The notes under the pieces are model-generated. The model did no database searches, had not been told where the DNA came from, and saw only the letters and a program-made list of their open reading frames with translations. This document shows, piece by piece, positions 29,511 to 41,637 of a stretch of DNA of 64,000 nucleotides. A program made the position numbers and the translations under genes. Position 1 is the stretch's first letter. Each line of letters starts with the position of its first letter. The stretch is from Letharia columbiana (lineage: Eukaryota > Ascomycota > Lecanoromycetes > Lecanorales > Parmeliaceae). The stretch is taken from the NCBI RefSeq assembly GCF_014066305.1, contig NW_023501039.1:992001-1056000 (forward strand), in the 5' to 3' direction.

Positions 29511-32500
29511 TCATATCCCAGTTGCCTCCATGGTGACGGTAAAATCAAATGTCCTCATTTTCAACTGATACTCTTCGAGGGTATCCGGCCCACACGAAGC
29601 ACTCCCTAGACCATGGTGATCATCATCAATACGAAGAACAACGCCTTTACTCCCTTCCAACTCATGTGGATGTTGGGCCTGATCCAAGTCTACTGCGGTG
29701 TATTTGGAGAGAGCGAAGTCAAAGCGGGTCCGGTTTTCCGACCTTTGACGGGGTCGATATACGATCTCCCAGTCATCAAATGGCGACGAGGGTTGTTCGG
29801 CCGAGCCGTTGTCGAGGGTCATTGCCTCCACGAATGTGTCATTCTCTTCCCTTTCTCCCCGTTGCAAAGTCGTCTTGATCCCAATGCCTTTCTCAGTGGT
29901 GACTTTCACCCATCTTGTCTCCGTTCTATTACCATTCTCCTGCGGCATTTCATAATTGAACATCACATCGTCTACACCACATTTCCATATGCCGATCTTA
30001 CCGGCCTCCTTCATATCTCTGTAGCTTTGACCTGGGCCCAACCCAAACCACTGAGCAACACTGCGATCTTCCGGCAGTATCATCTCAACCCCTACTCTAG
30101 GCAAGATCTTTGGTTGGTTTGTGCCTTTGGGAACTGCGTGAACATGGATCACCAAACGGCCCTCGCTGGGTATCGTGTATGTCGTAGTCGTTTGGAACCC
30201 CCAGGCGAGGACAGGCGGCGCTATCCAACTCTCCACGATGATCTTAAAAGAGCCTGTATATTCACAATGCTGATGTTTGACTGAGCGAACTTGCTGCGTC
30301 ATCATATGCAAGCCATGTTCTCGCCAGATCTTGGCAGCGAACGGCTTATCATTATCCGTGGGTGCACGCCAGAAAGTACATTGAGGACCCGCACCTTCGA
30401 GGATCAGGTCTATGCCTTTGTAGCTCCATCCAGTAACCCTGGCCAGAATGGTATCGAACGTCATTGCAAATCTGGGACCGGAGATTTGCAGCAGGCTATG
30501 GGATTCTTGAAGCTTCGCCGCCTGCACATTTTTGGCAAGGGCTGGTTGCGAGCTTATCTTGCCCTCGCCTCCATGAAGACGAAACTCAGCCCATGCAATC
30601 TCATGGTTCATAGCGGCCCATGGTAGCTTCTGTCTGGTCATGAATTTGATCCTAAGCCAAGTTTCTGGTTGGCTGGTATCGCATCTCATAAATCCACTCT
30701 GGCCAGCAAATTCAATCGGGAATGTGGAGCCAGGCCCGCTTCGATCTCCCGGAATCTGTCCTACAGACGATGCGAGATTGTGTTCGTCCTCTCCCGAGAA
30801 GCGGGTGACTTCATATGCATAAAGTAAGTCTCCCAACGACGCGAAGTCATGTCGGTTTTTCACAAGGACGTTATTCCCTTCTCTGTGAAAACTGACGGGC
30901 TGATAGACCTTTTTCAACTCAATCAGACCGGGTCCGGGCGCATGTTCAGAGGTGCACAGCCCATCCATAACGAAGTTCCCATCGTTTGGCTCATCTCCAA
31001 AGTCACCACCATAGGCGTAGAAAGACCTGCCACTGCCATCGTCAAGCTTCTTCAAGAGTCCATGATTAGCCCATTCCCAGATGAAACCCCCTTGAAGTCT
31101 TCGATGTTTGTAGAACGTCTCTTGGTATTCCTTCAATGCTCCCGGACCATTTCCCATAGCATGACCATACTCCTGGAGTATTATCGGCTTGTCGTATTTG
31201 TCTCCATCGCGGGTGGCTAGGTTGGCGAGATCTGAGATTGAATTGTACATCGAACTGCAGACATCAGAGGCTCTATACTCATGATCACCTTCGTAATGAA
31301 CCAGTCTCGTAGGATCGTACTCTTTCGCCCACTTGTACATAGCAACATGATTCTGGCCGAAGAACGACTCGTTGCCCAGGCTCCACATGATGACACTAGC
31401 GTTGTTCTTGTCTCGATGGACGACTTGCTGCATACGATCCAGATAGGTCCTTTTCCAAGCAGGATCGTCTGATGGAAGATGCTCGAGATCGACGCCCATA
31501 CCATGGCATTCCAGATCTGCTTCGTCCATCACGTAAAGCCCAATCTCGTTTGCAAATGATACGAGCGCTGGATGATTGGGGTAGTGTGAACAGCGAACAG
31601 CGTTGATATTGTGCTGTTTCATCAATACCAGGTCCTGCTTTATGAAGTCAATTGGTACGGCGCGCCCATATCGAGGGTGGTGGTCCTATATGAATTCGCA
31701 GTTAGCAGAACTCTTCTAGAATTAAACCCGACTCGTGAGACATGTTCCGGGAGTGTTTAACTGCGGCGACATGTTTTGCAACTCAAAATGCAATACGAAT
31801 GAGGAAGAGATGGCTAGGAAAACATAACTCACGTGGCGGTTGACGCCTCGAAGGTGGATCGGCCGACCGTTGACTTGAATCAAACCGTCCTTCAACTCAA
31901 CAGTTCTAAATCCGACTGGTTGATCGATGACCTGCAAAGTCTGCCCATTTGCGGTCAAGGTGATACGCATGTGGTACAAATTCGGGTGCTCAGCCGTCCA
32001 TTTTAGTGGATTCGAAAGTTTCGCCATACTGCAAACGTGCTCTGTTTCCCCTGAATTTAGACCATATATCTCAGGCTGACAGGCTTCTTTCCCATTTGCA
32101 TCGGTCAACTCCAGGAGAGCTTCCGCCGCAGAGTTGAGCTGGATCTGGAGCTTTACCTGCAGGAAAGCATCCTGGTATTGCTTATCCAATTTGGTTTGAA
32201 CAAAAAAGTCCTCAATGTGACCCTTGATTGGGATGGCAAAGAGGGTGACGTCCCGAAATATTCCTATAAGGTTGAGCCAGATCGCACGAGAGATGAGTCA
32301 AGAGCTACTAACCAGACAACCACTGATGACAACACTGGAGTCAGCATGTCGTTCTCGAGACATAAATTCGACTCTCAAGACAAGTTTAAGGAGCAAAACA
32401 CGGAGGTTATCCCCTTCTGCGACTTCCAAAACGTGTCTCATGACTCGGATTGTGTGCCAGCTAGGAGCAAATAACTCCGAGATGTACATACCCACATGTC

Positions 32501-33353
32501 TTGATCTTCAATATAGCTGCCATCACACCATTGATACGTCTTGACTCTAAGAGTGTTAACCTCGTCTTTTCTTACCACATTGCTTATGTCAAATTCTGCA
32601 GCATTTCGACTACCCTGACTGTATCCAATCATTTTGCCGTTGACCCAGAGATGGTAGGCACTGTCCACACCCTCGAACCTAAGACGGTACAAAAAAACAT
32701 CATTTTGCCAACATTTCGGGACGGAGAAATCAGTCTCGTACAGGCCTGTTGGGTTCTCAGACGGAACAAATGGCGGGTTCGTGGGGAAAGGGTAGTTGAT
32801 ATTCGTGTAGTGTGGATGACCATGGCCTTGGAGCTGCCAATGACCTGGAAAATTTCAGACTAGATCTCCGTAGAATCAAGGCAAAATGTCAGAAGACGTC
32901 GCAGTAGAAGAACGCTCTTATTGCTTTTTTTGTACATAATGATAATGCTCAGACCAGGTCATTAGCAGGCATGATGAGATGGAAGCTCTGGTCCAGCTGT
33001 TTCTGGATAGCATGTTCTCTCTGCAGTGCTGATGATAATAACTATTTCCGGGCTTTGACCTCGCAGGTGATCAATTGGAGGAGAGCTTGCCCCTCGAAAG
33101 AGCTCTTAAAGAGCCTCAAGACCAGCTTACCTGGAACGTCAATCAGGTCCCAAGCGCTATCATCCACCGGCTCTGGCTCCAACGGGCTCGAAGCATAGTG
33201 AAATCTCCACTTTCCAGACAGAGACGAGTGCTCAGCAGGTAGGAAGTATGCCCGCGGTGGCAGACGGTTCCGATGAAGCACACGCTCATTCATGTAATCG
33301 GGACGATCTGTATCATCCATAGCGGCATTTTCTCCATCGATTGATTCTTCCAT
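29511..33353 (-). CDS. Glycoside hydrolase family 2 beta-galactosidase (LacZ-like)
   Basis: Five exons: 33353-33131, 32844-32492, 32322-32313 (10 nt), 32263-31833 and 31685-29511, coding 1063 residues. Order: sugar-binding domain (HYTNINYPFPTNPPFVP; WVNGKMIGYSQGSRNAAEFD), Ig-like domain, GH2 barrel (NGRPIHLRGVNRH / DHHPRYGRA; MWSLGNES with acid/base Glu445; IILQEYGHAMGNG with nucleophile Glu511), then the Bgal small-chain domain (FWRAPTDNDKPFA; WFGLGPGQSYRDMK). Length and layout match intracellular LacZ-type enzymes (about 1024 residues in E. coli). No signal peptide, so cytosolic hydrolysis of beta-galactosides is likely. The microexon supplies WLSG of the conserved DMWWLSGIFRDV. Starts at 33395 or 33320 are also in frame. 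Confidence 0.92.
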
Positions 33354-33395
33354 GCTCGATATCAAAAAGTACGTCTTCGCTGAAGCTGAGATCAA

Positions 33396-34518
33396 TGGGA
33401 TGGCGATTCTGGCTAAGGTACCTTAGGGGTGTCAAAGCGGGCGCTGCGGGCGGGCCGAAGCATCTCCGGGGTACCGTGCTCCACAGCGACCCAGCCTACA
33501 GTATTTTAAATAATACGGATCCAGATGGGATGGAGCCTTCAAAATACCCTATTCCCCCTGACTACAGCGGTGTACACGTTATACAATAACGAAAGAACGA
33601 AAATCCCATCAGTAGCGACGGCGGCCTTTAAAAACGGCCGCCTGACCGTCGAGCTCAGGCACGCCACTGAGAAGGGCGTTTGGGGAATCTCGCAGACATC
33701 ATTAGAAAATCCTTTACTGTGACAAAGTACGATCATCAATCAACTAATCATTGAGGCTAGCTCTCTTTGAAAAGATGATGTGTGGTCTTTGATGGCGCTG
33801 TGAGAGCGTAAAATTGTCTTTGGTTCTGCCCAATCACAGAAAGCGAAGCCTTCTTTTCGAGAGATGCGTATTGATCACGAGCCAGCCAATATTGAAGCTT
33901 GACGCCTGTTCTAAATTCAATTCTAGCTTACTTAATGAACAAAGTACTTAATCAACGAAAGTTATAGCTGCTTGTGCAACTTCAATCTGCTAAGCCTGAC
34001 TGCGAGTTTGCGTCAGTCACACACCAAAGTATCAAACTCATAGTACACTTAACGTTAGGAGCTTTTTATTGGGTTACGGAGGGTTTAAGGCGAATTTTGA
34101 TTAAAAAAATTCTGGTTTTGTTGCTCTTGTATAAGCTGTTTCGCAGTCAAAATCGTCTCCTCCCTGCCTTGGTTGTGGTAGACGGACGAGTAGGTCATGT
34201 AACGCCCCGATCTCATTATTTTCCAAGCAGAAAGCACACAAGCGTTCATTTCTCGAGTCATCTCGTTATCAGAGAATGCACGCTTATTACCATGAACAAA
34301 AAGCAGTCCTCGCCCCCCTGTGTCGTTCTCGTAACCTCTCCAAACCTCCTTTCACGCACCTCAATCCATCTCTCCACCCCCTCAGCCCTAGGAGCAATAC
34401 TCAAGAACACCTACATACGGGCCCCTACCATCCTGGATACATCCAGATGTGATGGGAGAGGGGTTACCCGGTGGGTTCTCAGCGGCAGCACATTTTAGTG
34501 TTGGCACACCATCATCAC
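33396..34518. other. Gene-poor flank of the beta-galactosidase
   Basis: No supported gene. Short ORFs on both strands (such as 33525-33722) lack recognisable domains. Composition becomes more AT-rich from about 33900. Holds the beta-galactosidase promoter. Confidence 0.45.
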
Positions 34519-34890
34519 TCACACCCATTGGCAGCGACGATGAGTAGCATTGATCGTCTGGGGTTTGCGGCCCGTGAATGTGTTGTTTGGGTGGCCTAAG
34601 ATGGTGAGAGTTTGATTGCATTCGGTGAAACCATTTGGGACGAAGCCGAAGATCGTGGAGTCGTTGCAAGCGTCGCTGTTGGAGAAGAAGGCGATGAATG
34701 AGTTCCTAGTGCAGTACCTATAGATTAGTATTGCGTCTCCTGTGAGGTCAGGGATTGAGCTATTGGAGACTCGTTTTGGGAGTACGAAAGCGGATTGATT
34801 ATGAGTAATTGAGAGGGGCGATAACACACTGCGGAAGACATACTCTGGGCCACGCTCGTAGAAGCGGAGATAGATTGTTTGGAGGGCCAT
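34519..34890 (-). CDS. Hypothetical small protein, possibly a secreted-protein remnant
   Basis: 123 residues, family not recognised. The second half has four cysteines and several N-x-S/T sites (NSSIPD, NDSTIF, NQTLT, NNTFTG, NATHRR), which is typical of secreted fungal proteins. The predicted N-terminus MALQTIYLRF is not a clear signal peptide. Just upstream a Leu/Pro-rich hydrophobic stretch (LLLPLPCLPLPLT) is in the same frame without its own ATG, while the overlapping frame has an ATG and MRFYSLFLVSPYPL. A damaged signal peptide is possible. It may be a real small gene, a pseudogene or chance. Confidence 0.3.
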   Translation of the reverse strand: MALQTIYLRFYERGPEYVFRSVLSPLSITHNQSAFVLPKRVSNSSIPDLTGDAILIYRYCTRNSFIAFFSNSDACNDSTIFGFVPNGFTECNQTLTILGHPNNTFTGRKPQTINATHRRCQWV

Positions 34891-35769
34891 TGTAAGGGGT
34901 AGGGGGAGACAAGGAAGAGGGAGTAGAAGCGCATTATGATTGTAGCCGTCCGGTAGTGTTTTCGAGGAGTGTAATACAGACTTTCCGCTTGATCATATTT
35001 TTCGTTCAAGCACGCCAGATACTTGTAGTCAACCTTCTTTCTTGTTTCTTGCTCGTTTCTTATGTCCTGTTTTGTCACATCTCAACTTCCCGTCAAAACG
35101 ATCATCTTAGCAGATTGGCGAAAAGGGAAGTCATGGCCAATTTGATGCATGAAGCTTGGGGGCTGGAAAGCTGCTGCCAATCTTGTATCGCGGGTACCGC
35201 ACACAGCAGGATGTGTGACATTGCAAACCTCCCATAGACGGTGGTTATACACCATCTTCGCGAAGATGCCACCCAAGGAGGCACCCAAAGTTCCTGGATC
35301 GCTTAGCGAAATAACCAAGGCACCCCTCGCGTAGTTTCATTCACGTCTTCGAATCCTCTGCAAATGGTCCAAAGTAGTCTACTGAATCTCCAACTCCCTG
35401 TTTATGATGGTAATGTCCCATCGATCGTGCCTCCCGGACCCCTCTCAAGAACTTCGTTTTTACTCTTCGACGCCGAAGGCGATGGTTGTTCCAATGCTGT
35501 CTAGGAATCGGCCCTCGAGGGACGCATGAAGGCTGAGCCATATGATTAAGAGAGGTAAAGACGGTGATGTATGGAATGGATATTTTCTACGATGCAATTC
35601 TGGTCAGCAGTTGTGCTCTGAGATCAGGATGGAAGATCTACTGTAGACCCATTTGTTGGTGTGCGGCAAATGATGACCGAAGTACTGCCAGGTGTCTGCT
35701 GCAAACATGGCCGCAGCGTACTGGACGGCTGGCACAACACACCGGTAAACGATGCCTGCAAATGTTGTC

Positions 35770-36270
35770 TCTCATGCTTTACAATTTGCCTGATTCATGT
35801 CTTGACCATCCATCACGGCTATGTTTGGGGGCTTGGCAAGCTCGTCATTTGCAACGAGCAGCGCAGCCAGTCCCTTACCGGATCCAGCAAAGTTGCGTGC
35901 AAGACCCTCAGCGTCAATGCCAATGACAGAAAGGAGGCCTGGAAGCATGCAGCGTGCGGCCTTATTATCCTTACCCAAACAGCAATGTCAATTTCACCCT
36001 TCCTAGCCATGTCTCCAAATCCCGACATCTCAAATCCGATACCATCCACTATTCAGATAACTTGTTTGACTACCTCACCGCGGAAGCACTCCACTCGTGA
36101 GTAGCCATTTCGAATCTGCTCTCCGGCCGAGGTGTGTAGTTTGCATTTCTGACCATATCCAAACCAAATAACCCGGTGATAGAGGAACAGGGAAGATGGG
36201 CGGAGGAAGTCCAAGAGTTCCAGACCACGTCACCGACGTTGCACTCGAAGAGGGGTACACAGAACAAGGC
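35770..36270 (-). pseudogene. Unidentified decayed minus-strand coding remnant
   Basis: Neighbouring minus-strand stretches look protein-like but lie in different frames: GIGFEMSGFGDMARKGEIDI (about 36046-35987), then SVIGIDAEGLARNFAGSGKG and LAALLVANDELAKPP (about 35935-35820). I could not name the family. Frame changes and stops between segments suggest a broken enzyme gene. The surrounding 34.9-36.4 kb holds nothing else I can support. Confidence 0.3.
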
Positions 36271-36429
36271 GAACGCGAAGAAAGCGAATCTGCCACAGCG
36301 GCCAATGGGATGTATACCAGGCTACCAGCCCCAGGCGCTACGGGAGTCTATGCCATCTGCAGGAAGGCGCGATGCGTTCCGTTTTGGAGACGGTAGCGAC
36401 ACAACAGCACTCCACTTTACAACCGTCTA

Positions 36430-36904
36430 GTCAAGCCGGTTTTTAATGTTTGGCCACCTTACTACTTTGAGAATGCCTCGGCTACCGACTAGTCCGGATT
36501 CTTCTCCATCAAGGCTTCGAATTGCATTGAGATCTCCGGCACGTATCCAGCCTAGGAAAAGATCCTGGGCTTCAAGAGCGTATCCACCACCCTGTTTCAT
36601 AGTATCGGACTGTCTGTGTCTGAACTTATGACGTTGTCATTGAGTTGGGCGTTGTTTGGTTGGGGACGGCGGTGCGCGAGAGGGAAGTTATTTGGGGCGT
36701 CTGGGAGTGTATTTAGTTCTGAATAGCTTCATAATCTCCGAATCGAGACACTTACAGATGAAATGGACAGTGATGGTATTCTCGGTCATGACTTGCAGGA
36801 TGTAGAGTGAGGATTGTATGTAGAACAGGTGTGTGTGGGGCTTGAAAGTGTGCCGAGGCGTTCCCAAAGTAGTAAGGTGGCCAAACATTAAAAACCGGCT
36901 TGAG
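36430..36904. mobile_element. MITE, 475 bp, TIRs of about 52 bp, TA target-site duplication
   Basis: Left end 36430-36482 and right end 36852-36904 are inverted copies: tcaagccggtttttaatgtt, then tggccaccttactacttt, on the left matches the reverse complement of the right with about three mismatches. Each end is flanked by TA (36428-36429 and 36905-36906), the target of Tc1/mariner/pogo transposases. A TIR beginning near GTCAAG is also usual for fungal Fot1/pogo elements. The interior codes for nothing recognised, so the element is non-autonomous. Base composition is normal, so it has escaped heavy RIP or arrived later than the neighbouring block. Confidence 0.85.
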
Positions 36905-37006
36905 TAAGGTATCTAGTGGGGCCACGATTACCGTACCTTACTTTAGGGTCCGTAGAGGGGTTTTTAGGGTTTCTCACTAGTTGAGTCTTGGCAGGGTTCT
37001 TGGAGC

Positions 37007-37468
37007 CGAATATCTCGGGGGCGTCAAAAGTCACCGTTTTCCGAGGTTTACCCAGCCACTCTGGCATCCCCCCAAAAAAGAAGAAAAAAAATTTTTAAAA
37101 AAAAAAAAAAGGACAAAAAAAAACCCCCCCCCACCCCCAAAAAAAACCCCCCCACAAAAGGACAACACCAAAAAAAAAAAAAAAAAAATAAAAAAAAAAA
37201 AAAAAAAACCCCCACCCACAAACTCAAAGATCTTTGCATTCAGAGGAATATTCCACCTAGTACAGGTAGAGATTGGGTACGACTTCGAGAGATAGCTAAA
37301 ATGCCTTGGCGATGTCGTATGCTACGTGCAGGTAATCACGTTAAGCTAATCAAGTCAAAGCTATGGTAGAATTGTATGTAAATAACTTCATATTTGGTGG
37401 GATGCCAGAGTGGCTGGGTAAACCCTCGGAAAACGGTGACTTTTGACTTTTGCCCCCGAGATATTTCG
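37007..37468. mobile_element. Inverted-repeat element, about 460 bp, with low-complexity core
   Basis: Left arm 37007-37071 (tatctcgggggc ... gtcaccgttttccgagg ... cccagccactctggcatccc) is the reverse complement of the right arm 37399-37468, apart from a 4-base insertion and a 1-base difference. The core begins with a long A/C homopolymer mixture. No coding capacity. Probably a second MITE or foldback element, only about 100 bp from the TA-flanked MITE. I see no clear target-site duplication. Confidence 0.75.
37071..37208. repeat. Poly-A / poly-C low-complexity tract
   Basis: About 140 bases made almost only of A and C in homopolymer runs (A runs up to 17, C runs up to 9), with a few G and T. 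Unlike any other part of the window. It may be a real simple repeat or an assembly/consensus artefact. Confidence 0.7.
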
Positions 37469-40439
37469 AACCAGTTCTGACACCGCAGGTACCGTGGTGA
37501 CCTTACGGTGTATGTGTGTGTGTGTGATTCCTACATCGGAGGGGCGCCCCTCTAGCTATATAAGCAAGAGTAAGACCGTTTTTCCCCCCCCCCCTTTCGG
37601 CTATATCCGGTTTTTATATACAATATACTATCTAGAGTAATTATATACGCCTAATATATATAAAGATATAGAGAAGAAAGAGAAGAGAAGAAATATATAC
37701 TAATTAAAGAGTTATCTTCGGGCTATACCTCCTTAATTCTATCTTATCTCGCTTTCATCGAAGTTCCTTATTTATATTATTCGTTCTATTATCTTTTATT
37801 AAATATTAATTAATTAATTAACTTTTATAAAGTTACTCGAAAGATAATATCTTAAATATCTTTCTTAAAGTAATTATTTTTATACTTTATAACTATTATA
37901 ATATAAGATAACGATATCTATAGAATATATTCTCTTTTAAAGAATTATTATTATATTATAATTATACTTTAGCTACTATAATCGCTAGATTAATTATTTA
38001 TATCTTTTATATTCTTAGATTCTATATCTAAATAGAGTTATTATATTACTTCTCTATTTATAATATTTAATCTAATACTTAAATAATTTCTATCTTATAA
38101 ATAAGCTTCTAAAAATTTATTCTAAAGATATCTTCTACGTCGGCTTCTCTAAATATATTACTATTATATTATATAGTAAATATTAAATATATTCTTTTCT
38201 ATATATTAATAATTATTATTTATAATATCGTTTTAAAATAATAAATTATATATTTACTCGAGAGTAGGTTAATTAACTCTACTATAAAATCGTTTATAAA
38301 AAGATTTACGCTTATATTTATTATAAGAATATATTATTTCTTTAGATTCTTATTTTATATAAAGACTATAGCTTTAAAGCGAAGATATTTAAATTTAATT
38401 ATTTATTATAAATTATCTAGCTTCTCTAATAAAGCGATATAATTACTATTATACTTCTTTAAAAGAATATTTTATAAATCTTTAATAGTATTATAATTAA
38501 TCTCGATTTTATTTTCTTAACTATATCTAAAGCTATAAGCAATTATCTTTAAATATAATAATATTAATATATTCTATATTATATATAAAATATAAGTATT
38601 TTTATATCTCTTTAAATATCTTAATTATAATAGTTATTATTAAAAGTAAGAAGATATTATAGAATATTATAAGCGAGATTAAGAATAATAAGATTTAACT
38701 TAATCGATTAAAGATTATATCTAAGATTTATTAATATAAATAAAGATTTAAGAGCTGAAAATTAAATATAATCTATATTAAAAGAAAGATAAAAGCTTTA
38801 AAGTTATATATAATCTCTTATTATAAGTTATAACTATTAACTATTTTATTAATAAAGTAATTATTTTTCTAATAATTATCTATAGTAAGAATATTTTATA
38901 TATACGATTTTATCTATTAGTCTTATAGATAGATATACTATAAGCTATCTATTTAAAAAGATAAAATTAGAGAGATAAGATTATATTACTATAGATAAAT
39001 ATTAAATTCATTATATTCTTTTATATTAAATCGAGATTTAATTAATCTTCTCGAGTTTAAAAGCTCTCTCTCTTATTATTATTCTCGCGAAGAGAATTAT
39101 CTCGAGAAGATAATAATATTAGTATTAAAGGGGCTTTATAGTCTATATTTAAATCTATATAATATATATCTTATTTTATAAAGTTAGAATCGAGATATTA
39201 TTTTTACTCTACTATTTAAGACTATAATAGAATTACGAGATATTTACTTTTCTTTCTAAGATCCCCGAAAGTCTTATCTTTTATATCGTTTATTACTTCT
39301 AGTATTATACTTATTCTATTAAACTTATATATTTATTATTTTATAGATTATAGAATTATCGTATTTAATTATTAAATTAAGAAGACTCCCCGCTATAGCG
39401 CGTATCGGGTTTTTAAATATAAAAAGACTAATTAATATAATTAATATATTTTTAGCTTACTTAGAGATATAATAATTATCTTTAAATAAATTATAAAAAA
39501 TACTATATTTAACCTCTAGTAGTAAAGATAATAACTTCTAATAATAATATTTTATTATTATTAAAGGGCGATAATAACGAATAAAGATATTTCTTATAAG
39601 AGCTAATTCTTATAAGATTTCTAAGATTCTTAAGACGTCGCGTTTAATATTTTTAATTAATATTATATTAAAGAATAGAAGATAAATATAAAAAGAAAAG
39701 AAAATAATATTAATAATATTAATAAAATAGTCTATAAATAGAATAATTAAATATTATCTACTTAAGAATATTAAAATATATAAATTAAACTCTAATTTTA
39801 CGGCTTTTTAGAAATATACTTTTATCTATAATATTTATTAATATCTTAATTATAGATTATCTTTAATATCGAATTTCTTATTATAATATCTATATTTATT
39901 AAATTAAATTATAACTTTATTAAAGACTTTTAATATTTATATTTTTATTATAAATTTTATTATCTTTATTATAAGATCTAATTTAAATAGAATATTCTTA
40001 ATATTAATTAGTTAATTATTTTAAGTAATTTATCTATCTTCTATATATAGAGAATATATTATAAAAATATAATTTCGAGTCTAATTATCTTCTCTATAGT
40101 TATACTTAAATAAATTAATTATCTAATATATATAAAGAAGATTTTTAAGAGTTAATTTCTTAATTTTTAATTATATTATTATTAAGCTTATAACTTTCTT
40201 TATCTTTATATAGAAGACTATAACGCTATAATAGAATATAAAAATAAGTTACTTAAGCTCGATATCTTAGATATATATCTTTTAGAGTACTTACTAATTA
40301 TTATAAATTAGCTTTCTAATACGCTATTTAACTATTAAGAGTAAATAAAACTTATTCCCTTCGATATCTTTTTTCGATATCTATTTAGCGAGTTTATTCG
40401 TTATTTTATTCTCTAAGACGTTTTTATAAATCGCGATCT

Positions 40440-40690
40440 ATTATAGAATAATAGATATATTTATTTCTTTAAACTTTACTAGCTTCTCTACTATTTTACT
40501 AAAAATATATTATTTTACTTATTCTCTAAGATTCGCTATTAATTATATTACTACTTAATTATCTATTTAGATAATTAAGTCTAAAGAAATAATATTAATA
40601 GCTATTTTATATACTATATTAATTTCTTCTAGCTCGTCTACGTATATAGTATAGTACTCGCTATCGCTAAGATATCGTATTTAAATATTA
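40440..40690 (-). pseudogene. RIP-killed RNase H domain of the same LINE
   Basis: Minus-strand frame: IRYLSDSEYYTIYVDELEEI (about 40675-40618), resembling the STVYAAELQGI motif of LINE RNase H, followed downstream by IDNQ-like (IDN then TAA), IANLRE and IFSKIVEKLVKFKE, resembling the TDNQAAIR ... SGQYI segment with stops in place of Gln. It lies about 1 kb 3' of the reverse transcriptase on the same strand, the order of Tad1/I elements. Confidence 0.65.
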
Positions 40691-41637
40691 ATAACTTAAG
40701 AAATATAGATAAAGACTTTAATTTTATTTTTTATTTTATTATTATTTATATATATATATAGCGAGATATAATTAATATTAATAATCTTATTATACTACTT
40801 AATAACTTCTTCTCTATTCTTACTAATTATTATCTTTAATAATTTTTATTATAGAGGTATAATATAGGGGATATATTATTCTATCGAGTTTTACGCTTAT
40901 TATCGATATATAATATCTTTAATTTATTTTAAAAGACTTTTAAGCTTCGCTCTTTTATTAATTAGCTTTTATTATTTATTTATATTTTATATAGATTTAA
41001 TAATATCGTAGTTAGAATAAATTTAGATTCTAATAATAATCTTTATAATAGCTTTTTTTAAGGCGAGATTAATCGAGAATTAATAATATTCGATATTTAA
41101 GACGATCTCTAAGATATTCTTTTATTCTTTTATAATAATATATATCGCTCTTTTTTATATAGCTCGAAATATCTTAAATATCTTTTATTCTTTACTCTTA
41201 TATTCTATTACTAGTAATATATATTAGATTATATATTTAAATAATAGCGTAAATAAAATTATTTCTTAATAGAGTTTTTATAAATCTTTATAAGAAATAT
41301 TTTAGACTAATCTCGCGTAGTTTACTAGTTTATTAAATTTTATAATAGCTTTAACTTCGAATAATTATATATAATTTTTTTATTCTAGCTTTAAATTAAA
41401 TATAAGTCTAAGAAGTCTTATTATCGCTTTAGGTTTTATAATATAAGTATCTAGATCTAATAATACATTAAGATCGTTATCTACTTACTTCTTTATTATT
41501 CTTATTATAATTAATTAGAAATATATAAATTAATATTTATCTATCTCGAATTTCGATATATATATTATTATTTATTTCTAAATTTTAATATATATTATTC
41601 TTAGCGTCTTATAGTTAGTTTAGATTATAAAGTCTCT

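Noticed and set aside
35564..36104. Plus-strand ORFs of 120 and 147 codons
   Set aside because: No recognisable domains; the minus strand over the same interval looks more protein-like, so these are probably shadows of a decayed gene.
36981..37295. ORF of 104 codons with Lys/Pro runs
   Set aside because: It is the translation of the poly-A/C tract and inverted-repeat arm, not a gene.
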